64,000 bases of DNA from Posidonia oceanica (lineage: Eukaryota; Streptophyta; Magnoliopsida; Alismatales; Posidoniaceae), in NCBI GenBank assembly GCA_037176725.1, contig JAZBRS010000074.1, positions 67,026,001-67,090,000 on the forward strand, written 5' to 3'. The translations under genes were made by a program, and so were the position numbers. Positions within the stretch are counted from its first letter, which is position 1, and the number at the start of each line of letters is the position of its first letter. A model generated the notes under the pieces. It had not been told where the DNA came from. It was given only the letters and a program-made list of their open reading frames with translations, and did not search any database. Shown piece after piece: positions 1 through 13,880 of this stretch.

Positions 1-2140
1 TTAAACTTATCATCCAAACTTTGCGGTCGATAGGTCCGAAACCTATCCATTCCGGTCGATAAGTCCATAACTTATCATCCAACCTTTGCGGTCGATCGGT
101 CCGAAACCTATCCTTTCCGGTCGATAAGTACGTAACTTATCATCCATCCTTTGCGGTCGATAGGTCCTAAACCAATCCTATCCGGTCGATAAGTCCGTAA
201 CTTATCATCCAACCATTGCGGTCGATGGGTCCAAAACCTATCCTTTCCGTTCGATAAGTTCGAAACTTATCGTACAACCTTTGCGGTCGATAGGTCCGAC
301 ACCAATCCTATCCAGTCGATAAGTCCGTAGCTTATCATCAAACTTTTGCGGTCGATGGGTCCGAAACCTATCCACTCCGGTCGATAAGACCGTAACTTAT
401 CATCCAACCTTTGCGGTCGATGGGTCCGAAACCTATCCACTCCGCTCGATAAGTCCGTAACTTATCATCCAACCTTTGCGGTCGATGGGTCCGAAACCTA
501 TCCTTTCCGGTCGATAAGACCGTAATTTATCATCCAACCTCTGCTGTCGATGAGTCCGAAACCTACCCTTTCCGGTCGATAAGTCCGTAACATATCATCC
601 AACCTTTGCGGTCGTTTGGTCCGAACCAATCCTTTCCGGTCGATAAGTCCATAACTTATCATCCAACCTTTGCAGTCGTTGGGTCAGAAACCTATACTTT
701 CCGGTCGATACGTCTGAAACTTATCATCCAACCTTTGCGGTCGACTGGTCCGAAACCAATCCTTTCTGGTCGATAAGTCCGTAATTTATCATCCAACCTT
801 TGCGGTCGATGGGTCCGAAACCTATCCTTTCCGGTCGATAAGTCCGTAACTCATCATCCAATCTTTGCGGTCGATGGGTCCGAAACCTATCCTTTGCGGT
901 CGATAAGTTCGAAACTTATCATCCAACCTTTGCGGTCGATGGGTCCGAAACCTATCCTTTCCGGTCGATTAGTCCGTAACTTATCATCCAACCATTGCGG
1001 TCGATGGGTTCGTAACCTATCCTTTCTACTCGATAAGTCTGTAACATATCATCCAACATTTGCGGTCGATGGGTCCGAAACCTATCCTTTCCGGTCGATA
1101 AGTCCGTAATTTATCATCCAACCTTTGCGGTCGATGGGTCCGAAGCCTATCCTAACCGTTCGATAAGTCCGTAACTCATCATCCAACCTTTGCAGTCGAA
1201 GGGTGCGAAACCTATCCTTTCCGGTCGATAAGTCCGAAACTTATCATCCAACCTTTGCGGTCGATGGGTTCGTAACCAATCCTTTCTACTCGATAAGTCC
1301 GTAACTTATCATCCAACCGTTGCAGCCGATAGGTCCGAAACCTATCCATTCCGATCGATAAGTCCGTAACTTATCATCCAACCTTTGCGGCCAATGGGTC
1401 CGAAACCTATCCTTTCCTGACGATTAGTCCGTAACTTATCATCCAACCTTTGCGGTCGATGGGTTCGTAACCAATCCTTTCTACTCGATAAGTCCGTAAC
1501 TTATCATCCAACCTTTGCGGTCGACGGGTCCGAAACCTATCCCTTCCGGTCGATAAGTCCGTAATTTATCATCCAACCTTTGCGGTCGATGGGTCCGAAA
1601 CCTATCCTTTCCGTTCGATAAGTCCGTAACTCATCATCCAACCTTTGCGGTCGATGGGTGCGAAACATATCCTTTCCGGTCGATAAGTCCGAAACTTATC
1701 ATCCAACCTTTGCGGTCGATGGGTCCCAAACCTATCCATTTCAGTCGATAAGTCCGTAACTTATCATCCGACCGTTGCGGTGGATGGGTCCGAAACCTAT
1801 CCTTTCCAGTCGATAAGTCCGAAACTTATCATCCAACCTTTGCGGTCGATGGGTCCGAAACCTATCCTTTCCGGTCGATAAGTTTGAAACTTATCATCCA
1901 ACCTTTGCGGTCGATAAGTCCGAAACCTATCGTTTCCGGTCGATATGTCCGAAACTTATCATCCAACCTTTGCAGTCGATGGGTCCGAAACCAATCCTTT
2001 CCGGTCGATAAGTCCGTAACTTATCATACAACCTTTGCGGTCGAAAGGTCCAAAACCTATCCTTTCCGGTCGATAAGTCCGTTACTTTTCATCCAACCAT
2101 TGCGGTTGATAGGTCTGAAACCTATCCTTTCCGGTCGATA
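1..2140 (+). repeat. Higher-order segment, copy of 19786-21927
   Basis: Diagnostic variants reappear at a constant offset of 19785-19786 bp. Examples are the GATGAG variant at 549 and 20334, the CTTTGC-ended B half before 898 and 20684, and the GGTGGATGGG variant at 1779 and 21565. A 1-bp deletion near 625 in this copy (GGTCCGAACC for GGTCCGAAACC) explains the shift from 19785 to 19786. Similarity stops near 2140/21927. It is therefore a displaced copy of the sequence that follows the 6694-bp tandem block. Confidence 0.85.
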
Positions 2141-2144
2141 AGTC

Positions 2145-2980
2145 CGAAACTTATCATTCAAACTTTGCGGTCGATAGGTCCGAAACCTATCCATTCCGGT
2201 CGATAAGTCCGTAACTTATCATCCAACCTTTGCGGTCGATGGGTCCGAAACCTATCCTTTCCGGTCGATAAGTACGTAACTTATCATCCATCCTTTGCGG
2301 TCGATAGGTCCTAAACCTATCCTATCCGGTCGATAACTCCGTAACTTGTCATCCAACCATTGCGGTCGATGGGTCCGAAACCTATCCTTTCCATTCGATA
2401 AGTTCGAAACTTATCATACAACCTTTGCGGTCGATAGGTCCGACACCAATCCTATCCGGTCGATATGTCCGTAACTTATCATCAAACTTTGTGGTCGATG
2501 GGTCCGAAACCGATCCACTCCGGTCGATAAGTCCATGACTTATCTTCCAACCATTGCGGTCGATGGGTCCGAAACCTATCCTTTCCGGTCGATAAGTCCG
2601 TAATTTATCATCCAACCTCTGCTGTCGATGAGTCCGAAACCTACCCTTTCCGGTCGATAAGTCCGTAACATATCATCCAACCTTTGCGGTCGTTTGGTCC
2701 GAAACCTATCCTTTCCGGTCGATAAGTCCATAACTTATCATCCAACCTTTGCTGTCGTTGGGTCCGAAACCTATACTTTCCGGTCGATACGTCTGAAACT
2801 TACCATCCAACCTTTGCTGTCGATGGGTCCAAAACCTATCCTTTCCGGTCGATAAGTCTGAAACTTATCATCCATCCATTGCGGTCGATGGGTCCGAAAC
2901 CTATCCTTTCCGGTCGATAAGTCCGAAACTTATCATCCAACTTTTGCAGTCGATAGGTCCGAAACCTTTCCTTTCCAATC
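2145..2980 (+). repeat. Partial copy of the first ~830 bp of the window
   Basis: The order of variants starting at the AAACTTTGC motif (16) recurs from 2160, and the GATGAG variant recurs at 2628 (549 in the first copy). The offset falls from about 2144 to 2079, one monomer fewer, because the first copy has an extra CCACTCC-bearing unit near 370-444. A second indel, loss of one T in CTTTGTGG near 2490, is private to this copy. Confidence 0.7.
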
Positions 2981-5900
2981 GATAAGTTTGAAACTAATCA
3001 TCCAACCTTTGCGGTCGATGGGTCCGAAACCTATCCTTTGCTGTCGATAGGTCCGAAACCTATCCATTCCGGTCGATCTGTCCGTAACTTATCATCCAAC
3101 CTTTGCGGTCGATAGGTCCGAAACCTATCCTTTCCGGTCGATAAGTCCGAAACTTATCATCAAACCTTTGCGGTCGATCGGTCCGAAAACTATCCTTTCC
3201 GGTCGATAAGTCCGTAACTTACCATCCAACCTTTGCGGTCGATGGGTCCGAAACCTACCCTTTCCGGTCGATAAGTCCGTAACGTATCATCCAACCATTG
3301 CGGTCGATAGGGCCGAAACCTATCCATTCCGGTCGACAAGTCCGTAACTTATCATCCAACCTTTGCGGTCGATGGGTCCGAAACCAATCCGTTCCGGTCG
3401 ATAGGTCCGTAACTTTTCATCCAACCTTCGCGCTTAATGGGTCCGAAACCTATCCTTTCAGGTCGATAAGTCCGAAACTTATCAGCCAACCTTTGCGATC
3501 GATGGGTCCAAAACCTATCCATTCCTGTCGATAAGTCCGTATCATATCATCCAACCTTTGCGGTTGATGGGTCCGAATCCAATCCTTTCCAGTCGATAAG
3601 TCCGAAACTTATCATCCAACCTTTGCGGTCGATGGGTCCGAAACCTAGCCTTTCCGGTCGATAACTCCGAAACTTATCATCCAACCTTTGCGGTCGATAG
3701 GTCCGAAACCTATCCTTTCTGGTCGATTAGTCCGTAACTTATCATCCAACCTTTGCGGTCGATGGGTCCGAAACCTATCCTTTCTGGTCGATAAGTCCGA
3801 AAATTATCATCCAACCTTTGCGGTCGATAGGTCCGAAACCTATACATTCCGATCGATAAGTCTGTAACTTATCATCCAACCTTTGTTGTCGATGCGTCCG
3901 AAACCTATCCGTTCCGGTCGATAAGTCCGTAACTTATCATCCAACCTTTGCGGTCGATGGTTCCGAAACCTATCCTTTTCGGTCAATAAGTCCGTAACTT
4001 ATCATCCAACCTTTGCGGTCGATGGGTCCAAAACCTATCCATTCCTGTCGATAAGTCCGTAACTTATCATCCAACCATTCCGGTCGATGGGTTCGAAACC
4101 CATCCTATCTAGTCGATAAGTCCGTAACTTATCATCCGACCGTTGCGGTGGATGGGTCCGAAACCTATCCTTTCCAGTCGATAAGTCCGAAACTTATCAT
4201 GCAACCTTTGCGGTCGATGGGTCCGAAAGCTATCCTTTCCGGTCGATAAGTCCGTAACTCATCATCCAACCATTGCTGTCGTTGGGTCCGAAACTTATCC
4301 ATTCCGGTCGATAAGTCCGAAACTTATCATCCAACCATTGCGGTCGATGGGTCCCAAACCTATCCGTTCCGGTCGATAAGTCCGTAACTTATCATCCGAC
4401 CGTTGCGGCCAATGGGTCCGAAACCTATCCTTTCCAGTCGATAAGTCCGAAACTTATCATCCAACCTTTGCGGTCGATGGGTCCAAAACCTATCCTTTCT
4501 GGTCGATAAGTCTGAAACTTATCATCCAACCTTTGCGGTCGAAGGGTCCAAAACCTATCCTTTCCGGTCGATAAGCCCGATACTAATCATCCAACCTTTG
4601 CGGTCGATTGGTCCGAAACCTATCCTTTCCGATCGATATGTGCGTAACTTATCATCCAACCATTGTGGTCAATGGGTCTGAAACCTATCCTTTCCGGTCG
4701 ATATGTCCGAAACTTATCATCCGAGCTTTGCGGTCGATGGGTTCGAAACCCATCCTTTCTAGTCGATAAGTCCGTAACTTATCAAGCAACCTTTGCGGTC
4801 GATGGGTCCGAAACCTATCCTTTCCGGTCGATAAGTCCGTAATTTATCATCCAACTTTTGCGGTCGATGGGTCCGAAACCTATCCTTTCCGGTCGATAAG
4901 TCCATAACTCATCATCCAACCATTGCTGTCGATGGGTCCGAAACTTTTCCTTTCCGGTTGATAAGTCCGAAACTAATCCTCCAACCTTTGCGGTCGTTGG
5001 GTCCGAAACCTATCCTTTCTGGTCGATAAGTCAGAAGCCTTTCATCCAACATTTGCGGTCGATGGGTCCAAAACATAACCATTCCGATCGATTAGTCCGT
5101 AACATATCATCCAACCGTTGCGGCCGATAGGTCCGAAACCTATCCATTCCGATCGATAAGTCCGTAACTTATCATCCAACCTTTGCGGCCAATGGGTCCG
5201 AAACCTATCCTTTCCGGTCGATTAGTCCCTAACTTATCATCCAACCTTTGCGGTCGATGGGTTCGTAACCAATCCTTTCTACTCGATAAGTCCGTAACTT
5301 ATCATCCAACCTTTGCGGTCGACGGGTCCGAAACCTATCCTTTCTGGTCGAAAAGTCCGTAATTTATCATCCAAACTTTGCGGTCGATGGGTCCGAAGCC
5401 TATCCTTTCCGTTCGATAAGTCCGTAACTCATCATCCAGCCTTTGCGGTCGATTGGTGCGAAACCAATCCTTTTCGGTCGATAAGTCCGAAACTTATCAT
5501 CCAACCTTTGCGGTCGATGGGTCCCAAACCTATCCATTTCAGTCGATAAGTTCGTAACTTATCATCCGACCGTTGCGGTGGATGGGTCCGAAACCTATCC
5601 TTTCCAGTCGATAAGTCCGAAACTTATCATCCAACCTTTGCGGTCGATGGGTCCGAAACCTATCCTTTTCGGTCGATAAGTCCGAAACTTATCATCCAAC
5701 CTTTGCGGTCGATATGTCCGAAACCTATCGTTTCCGGTCGACAAGTCTGAAACTTTTCATCCAACCTTTGCGGTCGATGGGTTCGAAACCAATCCTATCC
5801 GGTCGATAAGTCCGTAACTTATCAAACAACCTTTGCGGTCGAAAGGTCCAAAACCTATCCTTTCCGGTCGATAAGTCCGTTACTTTTCATCCAAGCATTG

Positions 5901-6425
5901 CGGTCGATAGGTCCGAAACCTATCCTTTCCGGTCGATAAGTCCGAAACTTATCATCCAAACTTTGCGGTCGATAGGTCCGAAACCTATCCATTCCGGTCG
6001 ATAAGTTCGTAACATATCATCCAACCTTTGCGGTCGATCGGTCCGAAACCTATCCTTTCCGGTCGATAAGTACGTAACTTATCATCCATCCATTGCGGTC
6101 GATAGGTCCTAAACCTATCCTATCCGGTCGATAAGTCCGTAACTTATCATCCAACCATTGCGGTCGATGGGTCCGAAACCTATCCTTTCCGTTCGATATG
6201 TTCGAAACTTATTGTACAACCTTTGCGGTCGATAGGTCCGACACCAATCCTATCCAGTCGATATGTCCGTAACTTATCATCAAACTTTTGCGGTCGATGG
6301 GTCCGAAACCTATCCACTCCGGTCGATAAGTCCGTAACTTATCATCCAACCTTTGCGGTCGATGGGTCCGAAACCTATCCTTTCCGGTCGATAAGTCCGT
6401 AATTTATCATCCAACCTCTGCTGTC
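2628..6425 (+). repeat. Higher-order repeat 1, first copy (about 58 monomers)
   Basis: Bounded by successive copies of the GATGAG variant. The length is about 58 x 65 plus one B half. It carries two GGTGGATGGG variants at 4147 and 5577, the same paired signature found in the next copies at 7657/9086, 11296/12726, 14351/15780 and 17990/19420. The first part (about 3000-4100) also resembles 22150-23300 and 27343-28500, so this copy is itself composite. Confidence 0.7.
3013..3070 (+). repeat. B-B half-unit junction (+29 bp phase shift)
   Basis: Two B halves follow each other (3013-3041 and 3042-3070) before the A half at 3071. The first ends CTTTGC, the A-type ending, so it looks like an A/B chimera created by exchange at the shared CTTT tract. 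The array phase shifts by 29 bp here. The same locus in related segments at 22150 and 27343 has three B halves. Confidence 0.88.
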
Positions 6426-9400
6426 GATGAGTCCGAAACCTACCCTTTCCGGTCGATAAGTCCGTAACATATCATCCAACCTTTGTGGTCGTTTGGTCCG
6501 AAACCTATCCTTTCCGGTCGATAAGTCCATAACTTATCATCCAACCATTGCTGTCGTTGGGTCCGAAACCTATACTTTCCGGTCGATACATCTAAAACTT
6601 ATCATCCAACCTTTGCGGTCGACTGGTCCGAAACCAATCCTTTCCGGTCGATAAGTCCGTAATTTATCATCCAACCTTTGCGGTCGATGGGTCCAAAACC
6701 TATCCTTTCCGGTCGATAAGTCCGTAACTCATCATCCAATCTTTGCGGTCGATGGGACCGAAACCTATCCTTTGCGGTCGATAAGTCCGAAACTTATCAT
6801 CCAACCTTTGCGGTCGATGGGTCCGAAACCTATCCTTTCCGGTCGATAAGTCCGTAATTTATCATCCAACCTTTGCGGTCGATGGGTCCGAAGCCTATCC
6901 TAACCGTTCGATAAGTCCGTAACTCATCATCCAACCTTTGCAGTCGATGGGTGCGAAACCTATCCTTTCCGGTCGATAAGTCCGAAACTTATCATCCAAC
7001 CTTTGCGGTCGATGGGTTCGTAACCAATCCTTTCTACTCGATAAGTCCGTAACTTATCATCCAACCGTTGCAGCCGATAGGTCCGAAACCTATCCATTCC
7101 GATCGATACGTCCGTAACTTATCATCCAACCTTTGCGGCCAATGGGTCCGAAACCTATCCTTTCCGGTCGATTAGTCCGTAACTTATCATCCAACCTTTG
7201 CGGTCGATGGGTTCGTTACCAATCCTTTCTACGCGATAAGTCCGTAACTTATCATCCAACCTTTGCGGTCGACGGGTCCGAAACCTATCCCTTCCGGTCG
7301 ATAAGTCCGTAATTTATCATCCAACCTTTGCAGTCGATAGGTTCGAAACCTATACTTTCCGATCGATAAGTCTGTAACTTATCATCCAACCTTTGTTGTC
7401 GATGCGTCCGAAACCTATCCGTTCCTGTCGATAAGTCCGTAACTTATCATCCAACCTTTGCGGTCGATGGTTCCGAAACCTATCCTTTTCGGTCAATAAG
7501 TCCGTAACTTATCATCCAACCTTTGCGGTCGATGGGTCCAAAACCTATCCATTCCTGTCGATAAGTCCGTAACTTATCATCCAACCATTCCGGTCGATGG
7601 GTTCGAAACCCATCCTATCTAGTCGATAAGTCCGTAACTTATCATCCGACCGTTGCGGTGGTTGGGTCCGAAACCTATCCTTTCTAGTCGATAAGTCCGA
7701 AACTTATCATGCAACCTTTGCGGTCGATGGTCCGAAAGCTATCCTTTCCGGTCGATAAGTCCGTAACTCATCATCCAACCATTGCTGTCGTTGGGTCCGA
7801 AACTTATCCATTCCGGTCGATAAGTCCGAAACTTATCATCCAACCATTGCGGTCGATGGGTCCCAAACCTATCCGTTCCGGTCGATAAGTCCGTAACTTA
7901 TCATCCGACCGTTGCGGCCAATGGGTCCGAAACCTATCCTTTCCAGTCGATAAGTCCGAAACTTATCATCCAACCTTTGCAGTCGATGGGTCCAAAACCT
8001 ATCCTTTCTGGTCGATAAGTTTGAAACTTATCATCCAACCTTTGCGGTCGAAGGGTCCAAAACCTATCCTTTCCGGTCGATAAGCCCGATACTAATCATC
8101 CAACCTTTGCGGTCGATTGGTCCGAAACCTATCCTTTCCGATCGATATGTGCGTAACTTATCATCCAACCATTGTGGTCAATGGGTCTGAAACCTATCCT
8201 TTCCGGTCGATATGTCCGAAACTTATCATCCGACCTTTGCGGTCGATGGGTTCGAAACCCATCCTTTCTCGTCGATAAGTTCGTAACCTATCAAGCAACC
8301 TTTGCGGTCGATGGGTCCGAAACCTATCCTTTCCGGTCGATAAGTCCGTAATTTATCATCCAACATTTGCGGTCGTTGGGTCCGAAACCTATCCTTTCCG
8401 GTCGATAAGTCCATAACTCATCATCCAACCATTGCTGTCGATGGGTCCGAAACTTTTCCTTTCCGGTTGATAAGTCCGAAACAAATCATCCAACCTTTGC
8501 GGTCGTTGGGTCCGAAACCTATCCTTTCTGGTCGATAAGTCTGAAGCCTTTCATCCAACATTTGCGGTCGATGGGTCCAAAACCTAACCATTCCGGTCGA
8601 TTAGTCCGTAACATATCATCCAACCGTTGCGGCCGATAGGTCCGAAACCTATCCATTCCGATCGATAAGTCCGTAACTTATCATCCAAACATTGCGGCCA
8701 ATGGGTCCGAAACCTATCCTTTCCGGTCGATTAGTCCGTAACTTATCATCCAACCTTTGCGGTCGATGGGTTCGTAACCAATCCTTTCGACTCGATAAGT
8801 CCGTAACTTATCATCCAACCTTTGCGGTCGACGGATCCGAAACCTATCCTTTCTGGTCGATAAGTCCGTAATTTATCATCCAAACTTTGCGGTCGATGGG
8901 TCCGAAGCCTATCCTTTCCGTTCGATAAGTCCGTAACTCATCATCCAACCTTTGCGGTCGATGGGTGCGAAACCTATCCTTTCCGGTCGATAAGTCCGAA
9001 ACTTATCATCCAACCTTTGCGGTCGATGGGTCCCAAACCTATCCATTTCAGTCGATAAGTTCGTAACTTATCATCCGACCGTTGCGGTGGATGGGTCCGA
9101 AACCTATCCTTTCCAGTCGATAAGTCCGAAACTTATCATCCAACCTTTGCGGTTGATGGGTCCGAAACCTATCCTTTTCGGTCGATAAGTCCGAAACTTA
9201 TCATCCAACCTTTGCGGTCGATATGTCCGAAACCTATCGTTTCCGGTCGACAAGTCTGAAACTTTTCATCCAACCTTTGCGGTCGATGGGTTCGAAACCA
9301 ATCCTTTCCGGTCGATAAGTCCGTAACTTATCAAACAACCTTTGCGGTCGAAAGGTCCAAAACCTATCCTTTCCGGTCGATAAGTCCGTTACTTTTCATC

Positions 9401-9934
9401 CAAGCATTGCGGTCGATAGGTCCGAAACCTATCCTTTCCGGTCGATAAGTCCGAAACTTATCATCCAAACTTTGCGGTCGATAGGTCCGAAACCTATCCA
9501 TTCCGGTCGATAAGTCCGTAACATATCATCCAACCTTTGCGGTCGATCGGTCCGAAACCTATCCTTTCCGGTCGATAAGTACGTAACTTATCATCCATCC
9601 TTTGCGGTCGATAGGTCCTAAACCTATCCTATCCGGTCGATAAGTCCGTAACTTATCATCCAACCATTGCGGTCGATGGGTCCGAAACCTATCCTTTCCG
9701 TTCGATATGTTCGAAACTTATCGTACAACCTTTGCGGTCGATAGGTCCGACACCAATCCTATCCAGTCGATATGTCCGTAACTTATCATCAAACTTTTGC
9801 GGTCGATGGGTCCGAAACCTATCCACTCCGGTCGATAAGTCCGTAACTTATCATCCAACCTTTGCGGTCGATGGGTCCGAAACCTATCCTTTCCGGTCGA
9901 TAAGTCCGTAATTTATCATCCAACCTCTGCTGTC
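6426..9934 (+). repeat. Higher-order repeat 1, second copy (54 monomers minus 1 bp)
   Basis: Runs from one GATGAG variant to the next, 3509 bp. Markers include GGTGGTTGGG at 7657 and a private 1-bp deletion at about 7729 (CGATGGTCCG for CGATGGGTCCG). Relative to the third copy it lacks two monomers near 6830. The deletion and the GTTGGG form are shared only with the fourth copy, which shows which copy gave rise to which. Confidence 0.8.
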
Positions 9935-12900
9935 GATGAGTCCGAAACCTACCCTTTCCGGTCGATAAGTCCGTAACATATCATCCAACCTTTGCGGTCG
10001 TTTGGTCCGAAACCTATCCTTTCCGGTCGATAAGTCCATAACTTATCATCCAACCATTGCTGTCGTTGGGTCCGAAACCTATACTTTCCGGTCGATACAT
10101 CTGAAACTTATCATCCAACCTTTGCGGTCGACTGGTCCGAAACCAATCCTTTCCGGTCGATAAGTCCGTAATTTATCATCCAACCTTTGCGGTCGATGGG
10201 TCCGAAACCTATCCTTTCCGGTCGATAAGTCCGTAACTCATCATCCAATCTTTGCGGTCGATGGGACCGAAACCTATCCTTTGCGGTCGATAAGTCTGAA
10301 ACTTATCATCCAACCTTTGCGGTCGATGGGTCCGAAACCTATCCTTCCCGGTCGATTAGTCCGTAACTTATCATCCAACCATTGCGGTCGATGGGTTCGT
10401 AACCAATCCTTTCTACTCGATAAGTCTGTAACATATCATCCAACATTTGCGGTCGATGGGTCCGAAACCTATCCTTTCCGGTCGATAAGTCCGTAATTTA
10501 TCATCCAACCTTTGCGGTCGATGGGTCCGAAGCCTATCCTAACCGTTCGATAAGTCCGTAACTCATCATCCAACCTTTGCAGTCGATGGGTGCGAAACCT
10601 ATCCTTTCCGGTCGATAAGTCCGAAACTTATCATCCAACCTTTGCGGTCGATGGGTTCGTAACCAATCCTTTCTACTCGATAAGTCCGTAACTTATCATC
10701 CAACCGTTGCAGCCGATAGGTCCGAAACCTATCCATTCCGATCGATACGTCCGTAACTTATCATCCAACCTTTGCGGCCAATGGGTCCGAAACCTATCCT
10801 TTCCGGTCGATTAGTCCGTAACTTATCATCCAACCTTTGCGGTCGATGGGTTCGTAACCAATCCTTTCTACGCGATAAGTCCGTAACTTATCATCCAACC
10901 TTTGCGGTCGACGGGTCCGAAACCTATCCCTTCCGGTCGATAAGTCCGTAATTTATCATCCAACCTTTGCGGTCGATAGGTTCGAAACCTATACTTTCCG
11001 ATCGATAAGTCTGTAACTTATCATCCAACCTTTGTTGTCGATGCGTCCGAAACCTATCCGTTCCGGTCGATAAGTCCGTAACTTATCATCCAACCTTTGC
11101 GGTCGATGGTGCCGAAACCTATCCTTTTCGGTCAATAAGTCCGTAACTTATCATCCAACCTTTGCGGTCGATGGGTCCAAAACCTATCCATTCCTGTCGA
11201 TAAGTCCGTAACTTATCATCCAACCATTCCGGTCGATGGGTTCGAAACCCATCCTATCTAGTCGATAAGTCCGTAACTTATCATCCGACCGTTGCGGTGG
11301 ATGGGTCCGAAACCTATCCTTTCTAGTCGATAAGTCCGAAACTTATCATGCAACCTTTGCGGTCGATGGGTCCGAAAGCTATCCTTTCCGGTCGATAAGT
11401 CCGTAACTCATCATCCAACCATTGCTGTCGTTGGGTCCGAAACTTATCCATTCCGGTCGATAAGTCCGAAACTTATCATCCAACCATTGCGGTCGATGGG
11501 TCCCAAACCTATCCGTTCCGGTCGATAAGTCCGTAACTTATCATCCGACCGTTGCGGCCAATGGGTCCGAAACCTATCCTTTCCAGTCGATAAGTCCGAA
11601 ACTTATCATCCAACCTTTGCAGTCGATGGGTCCAAAACCTATCCTTTCTGGTCGATAAGTCTGAAACTTATCATCCAACCTTTGCGGTCGAAGGGTCCAA
11701 AACCTATCCTTTCCGGTCGATAAGCCCGATACTAATCATCCAACCTTTGCGGTCGATTGGTCCGAAACCTATCCTTTCCGATCGATATGTGCGTAACTTA
11801 TCATCCAACCATTGTGGTCAATGGGTCTGAAACCTATCCTTTCCGGTCGATATGTCCGAAACTTATCATCCGACCTTTGCGGTCGATGGGTTCGAAACCC
11901 ATCCTTTCTCGTCGATAAGTCCGTAACCTATCAAGCAACCTTTGCGGTCGATGGGTCCAAAACCTATCCTTTCCGGTCGATAAGTCCGTAATTTATCATC
12001 CAACATTTGCGGTCGTTGGGTCCGAAACCTATCCTTTCCGGTCGATAAGTCCATAACTCATCATCCAACCATTGCTGTCGATGGGTCCGAAACTTTTCCT
12101 TTCCGGTTGATAAGTCCGAAACTAATCATCCAACCTTTGCGGTCGTTGGGTCCGAAACCTATCCTTTCTGGTCGATAAGTCTGAAGCCTTTCATCCAACA
12201 TTTGCGGTCGATGGGTCCAAAACCTAACCTTTCCGGTCGATTAGTCCGTAACATATCATCCAACCGTTGCGGCCGATAGGTCCGAAACCTATCCATTCCG
12301 ATCGATAAGTCCGTAACTTATCATCCAACCATTGCGGCCAATGGGTCCGAAACCTATCCTTTCCGGTCGATTAGTCCGTAACTTATCATCCAACCTTTGC
12401 GGTCGATGGGTTCGTAACCAATCCTTTCGACTCGATAAGTCCGTAACTTATCATCCAACCTTTGCGGTCGACGGGTCCGAAACCTATCCTTTCTGGTCGA
12501 TAAGTCCGTAATTTATCATCCAAACTTTGCGGTCGAGGGGTCCGAAGCCTATCCTTTCCGTTCGATAAGTCCGTAACTCATCATCCAACCTTTGCGGTCG
12601 ATGGGTGCGAAACCTATCCTTTCCGGTCGATAAGTCCGAAACTTATCATCCAACCTTTGCGGTCGATGGGTCCCAAACCTATCCATTTCAGTCGATAAGT
12701 TCGTAACTTATCATCCGACCGTTGCGGTGGATGGGTCCGAAACCTATCCTTTCCAGTCGATAAGTCCGAAACTTATCATCCAACCTTTGCGGTCGATGGG
12801 TCCGAAACCTATCCTTTCCAGTCGATAAGTCCGAAACTTATCATCCAACCTTTGCGGTTGATATGTCCGAAACCTATCGTTTCCGGTCGACAAGTCTGAA

Positions 12901-13880
12901 ACTTTTCATCCAACCTTTGCGGTCGATGGGATCGAAACCAATCCTTTCCGGTCGATAAGTCCGTAACTTATCAAACAACCTTTGCGGTCGAAAGGTCCAA
13001 AACCTATCCTTTCCGGTCGATAAGTCCGTTACTTTTCATCCAAGCATTGCGGTCGATAGGTCCGAAACCGATTCTTTCCGGTCGATAAGTCCGAAACTTA
13101 TCATCCAAACTTTGCGGTCGATAGGTCCGAAACCTATCCATTCCGGTCGATAAGTCCATAACTTATCATCCAACCTTTGCGGTCGATCGGTCCGAAACCT
13201 ATCCTTTCCGGTCGATAAGTACGTAACTTATCATCCATCCTTTGCGGTCGATAGGTCCTAAACTTATCCTATCCGGTCGATAAGTCCGTAACTTATCATC
13301 CAACCATTGCGGTCGATGGGTCCAAAACCTATCCTTTCCGTTCGATAAGTTCGAAACTTATCGTACAACCTTTGCGGTCGATAGGTCCGACACCAATCCT
13401 ATCCAGTCGATATGTCCGTAACTTATCATCAAACTTATGCGGTCGATGGGTCCGAAACCTATCCACTCCGGTCGATAAGTCCGTAACTTATCATCCAACC
13501 TTTGCGGTCGATGGGTTCGAAACCTATCCACTCCGGTCGATAAGTCCGTAACTTATCATCCAACCTTTGCGGTCGATGGGTCCGAAACCTATCCTTTCCG
13601 GTCGATAAGTCCGTAATTTATCATCCAACCTCTGCTGTCGATGAGTCCGAAACCTACCCTTTCCGGTCGATAAGTCCGTAACATATCATCCAACCTTTGC
13701 GGTCGTTTGGTCCGAAACCTATCCTTTCCGGTCGATAAGTCCATAACTTATCATCCAACCTTTGCTGTCGTTGGGTCCGAAACCTATACTTTCCGGTCGA
13801 TACGTCTGAAACTTATCATCCAACCTTTGCGGTCGACTGGTCCGAAACCAATCCTTTCCGGTCGATAAGTCCGTAATTTA
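7187..13880 (+). repeat. 6694-bp tandem block, copy 1 (103 monomers minus 1 bp)
   Basis: The sequence from about 7187 matches that from about 13881 at a constant offset of 6694 bp. Supporting pairs are TTCGTTACC/TACGCGATAAG (about 7214 and 13908), the 1-bp deletion (7729 and 14424) and GATGAG (9935 and 16629). Upstream of 7187 the match fails: TAACCGTTCG at 6901 has no partner at the offset. By eye only isolated substitutions separate the copies, for example GCAGTCGATAGG near 7330 versus GCGGTCGATAGG near 14024. Confidence 0.83.
9935..13639 (+). repeat. Higher-order repeat 1, third copy (57 monomers)
   Basis: 3705 bp between GATGAG variants. It contains GGTGGATGGG at 11296 and 12726 and lacks the 1-bp deletion of the second copy. 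It gains one monomer near 13441-13560, where the CCACTCC-bearing unit is doubled, and two monomers near 10330-10460 relative to the second copy. Confidence 0.8.

Noticed and set aside
549..565. GATGAGTCCGAAAC resembles a hammerhead ribozyme core (CUGAUGA...GAAA), and GGTC with GAAACC could form a stem III-like pairing; CTGATGA also occurs near 29971
   Set aside because: There is no room for stem II between GATGAG and GAAAC, the preceding bases are GTC rather than CT, and the CTGATGA near 29971 is followed by CAAAAC. The match is a chance product of the satellite dyad. A covariance-model search for hammerheads would settle it.
894..1109. Short open frames of 60-110 codons on both strands throughout the window (for example 894-1109 plus, 10281-10496 plus, 59813-60145 minus)
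   Set aside because: 65 is not a multiple of 3, so any frame reads the unit in all three phases over 195 bp (65 codons). The peptides are the satellite translated, end at stops fixed in GATAAGT/CCGTAAC or their complements, and open or close with single satellite variants. No start context, codon bias or domain supports a gene.
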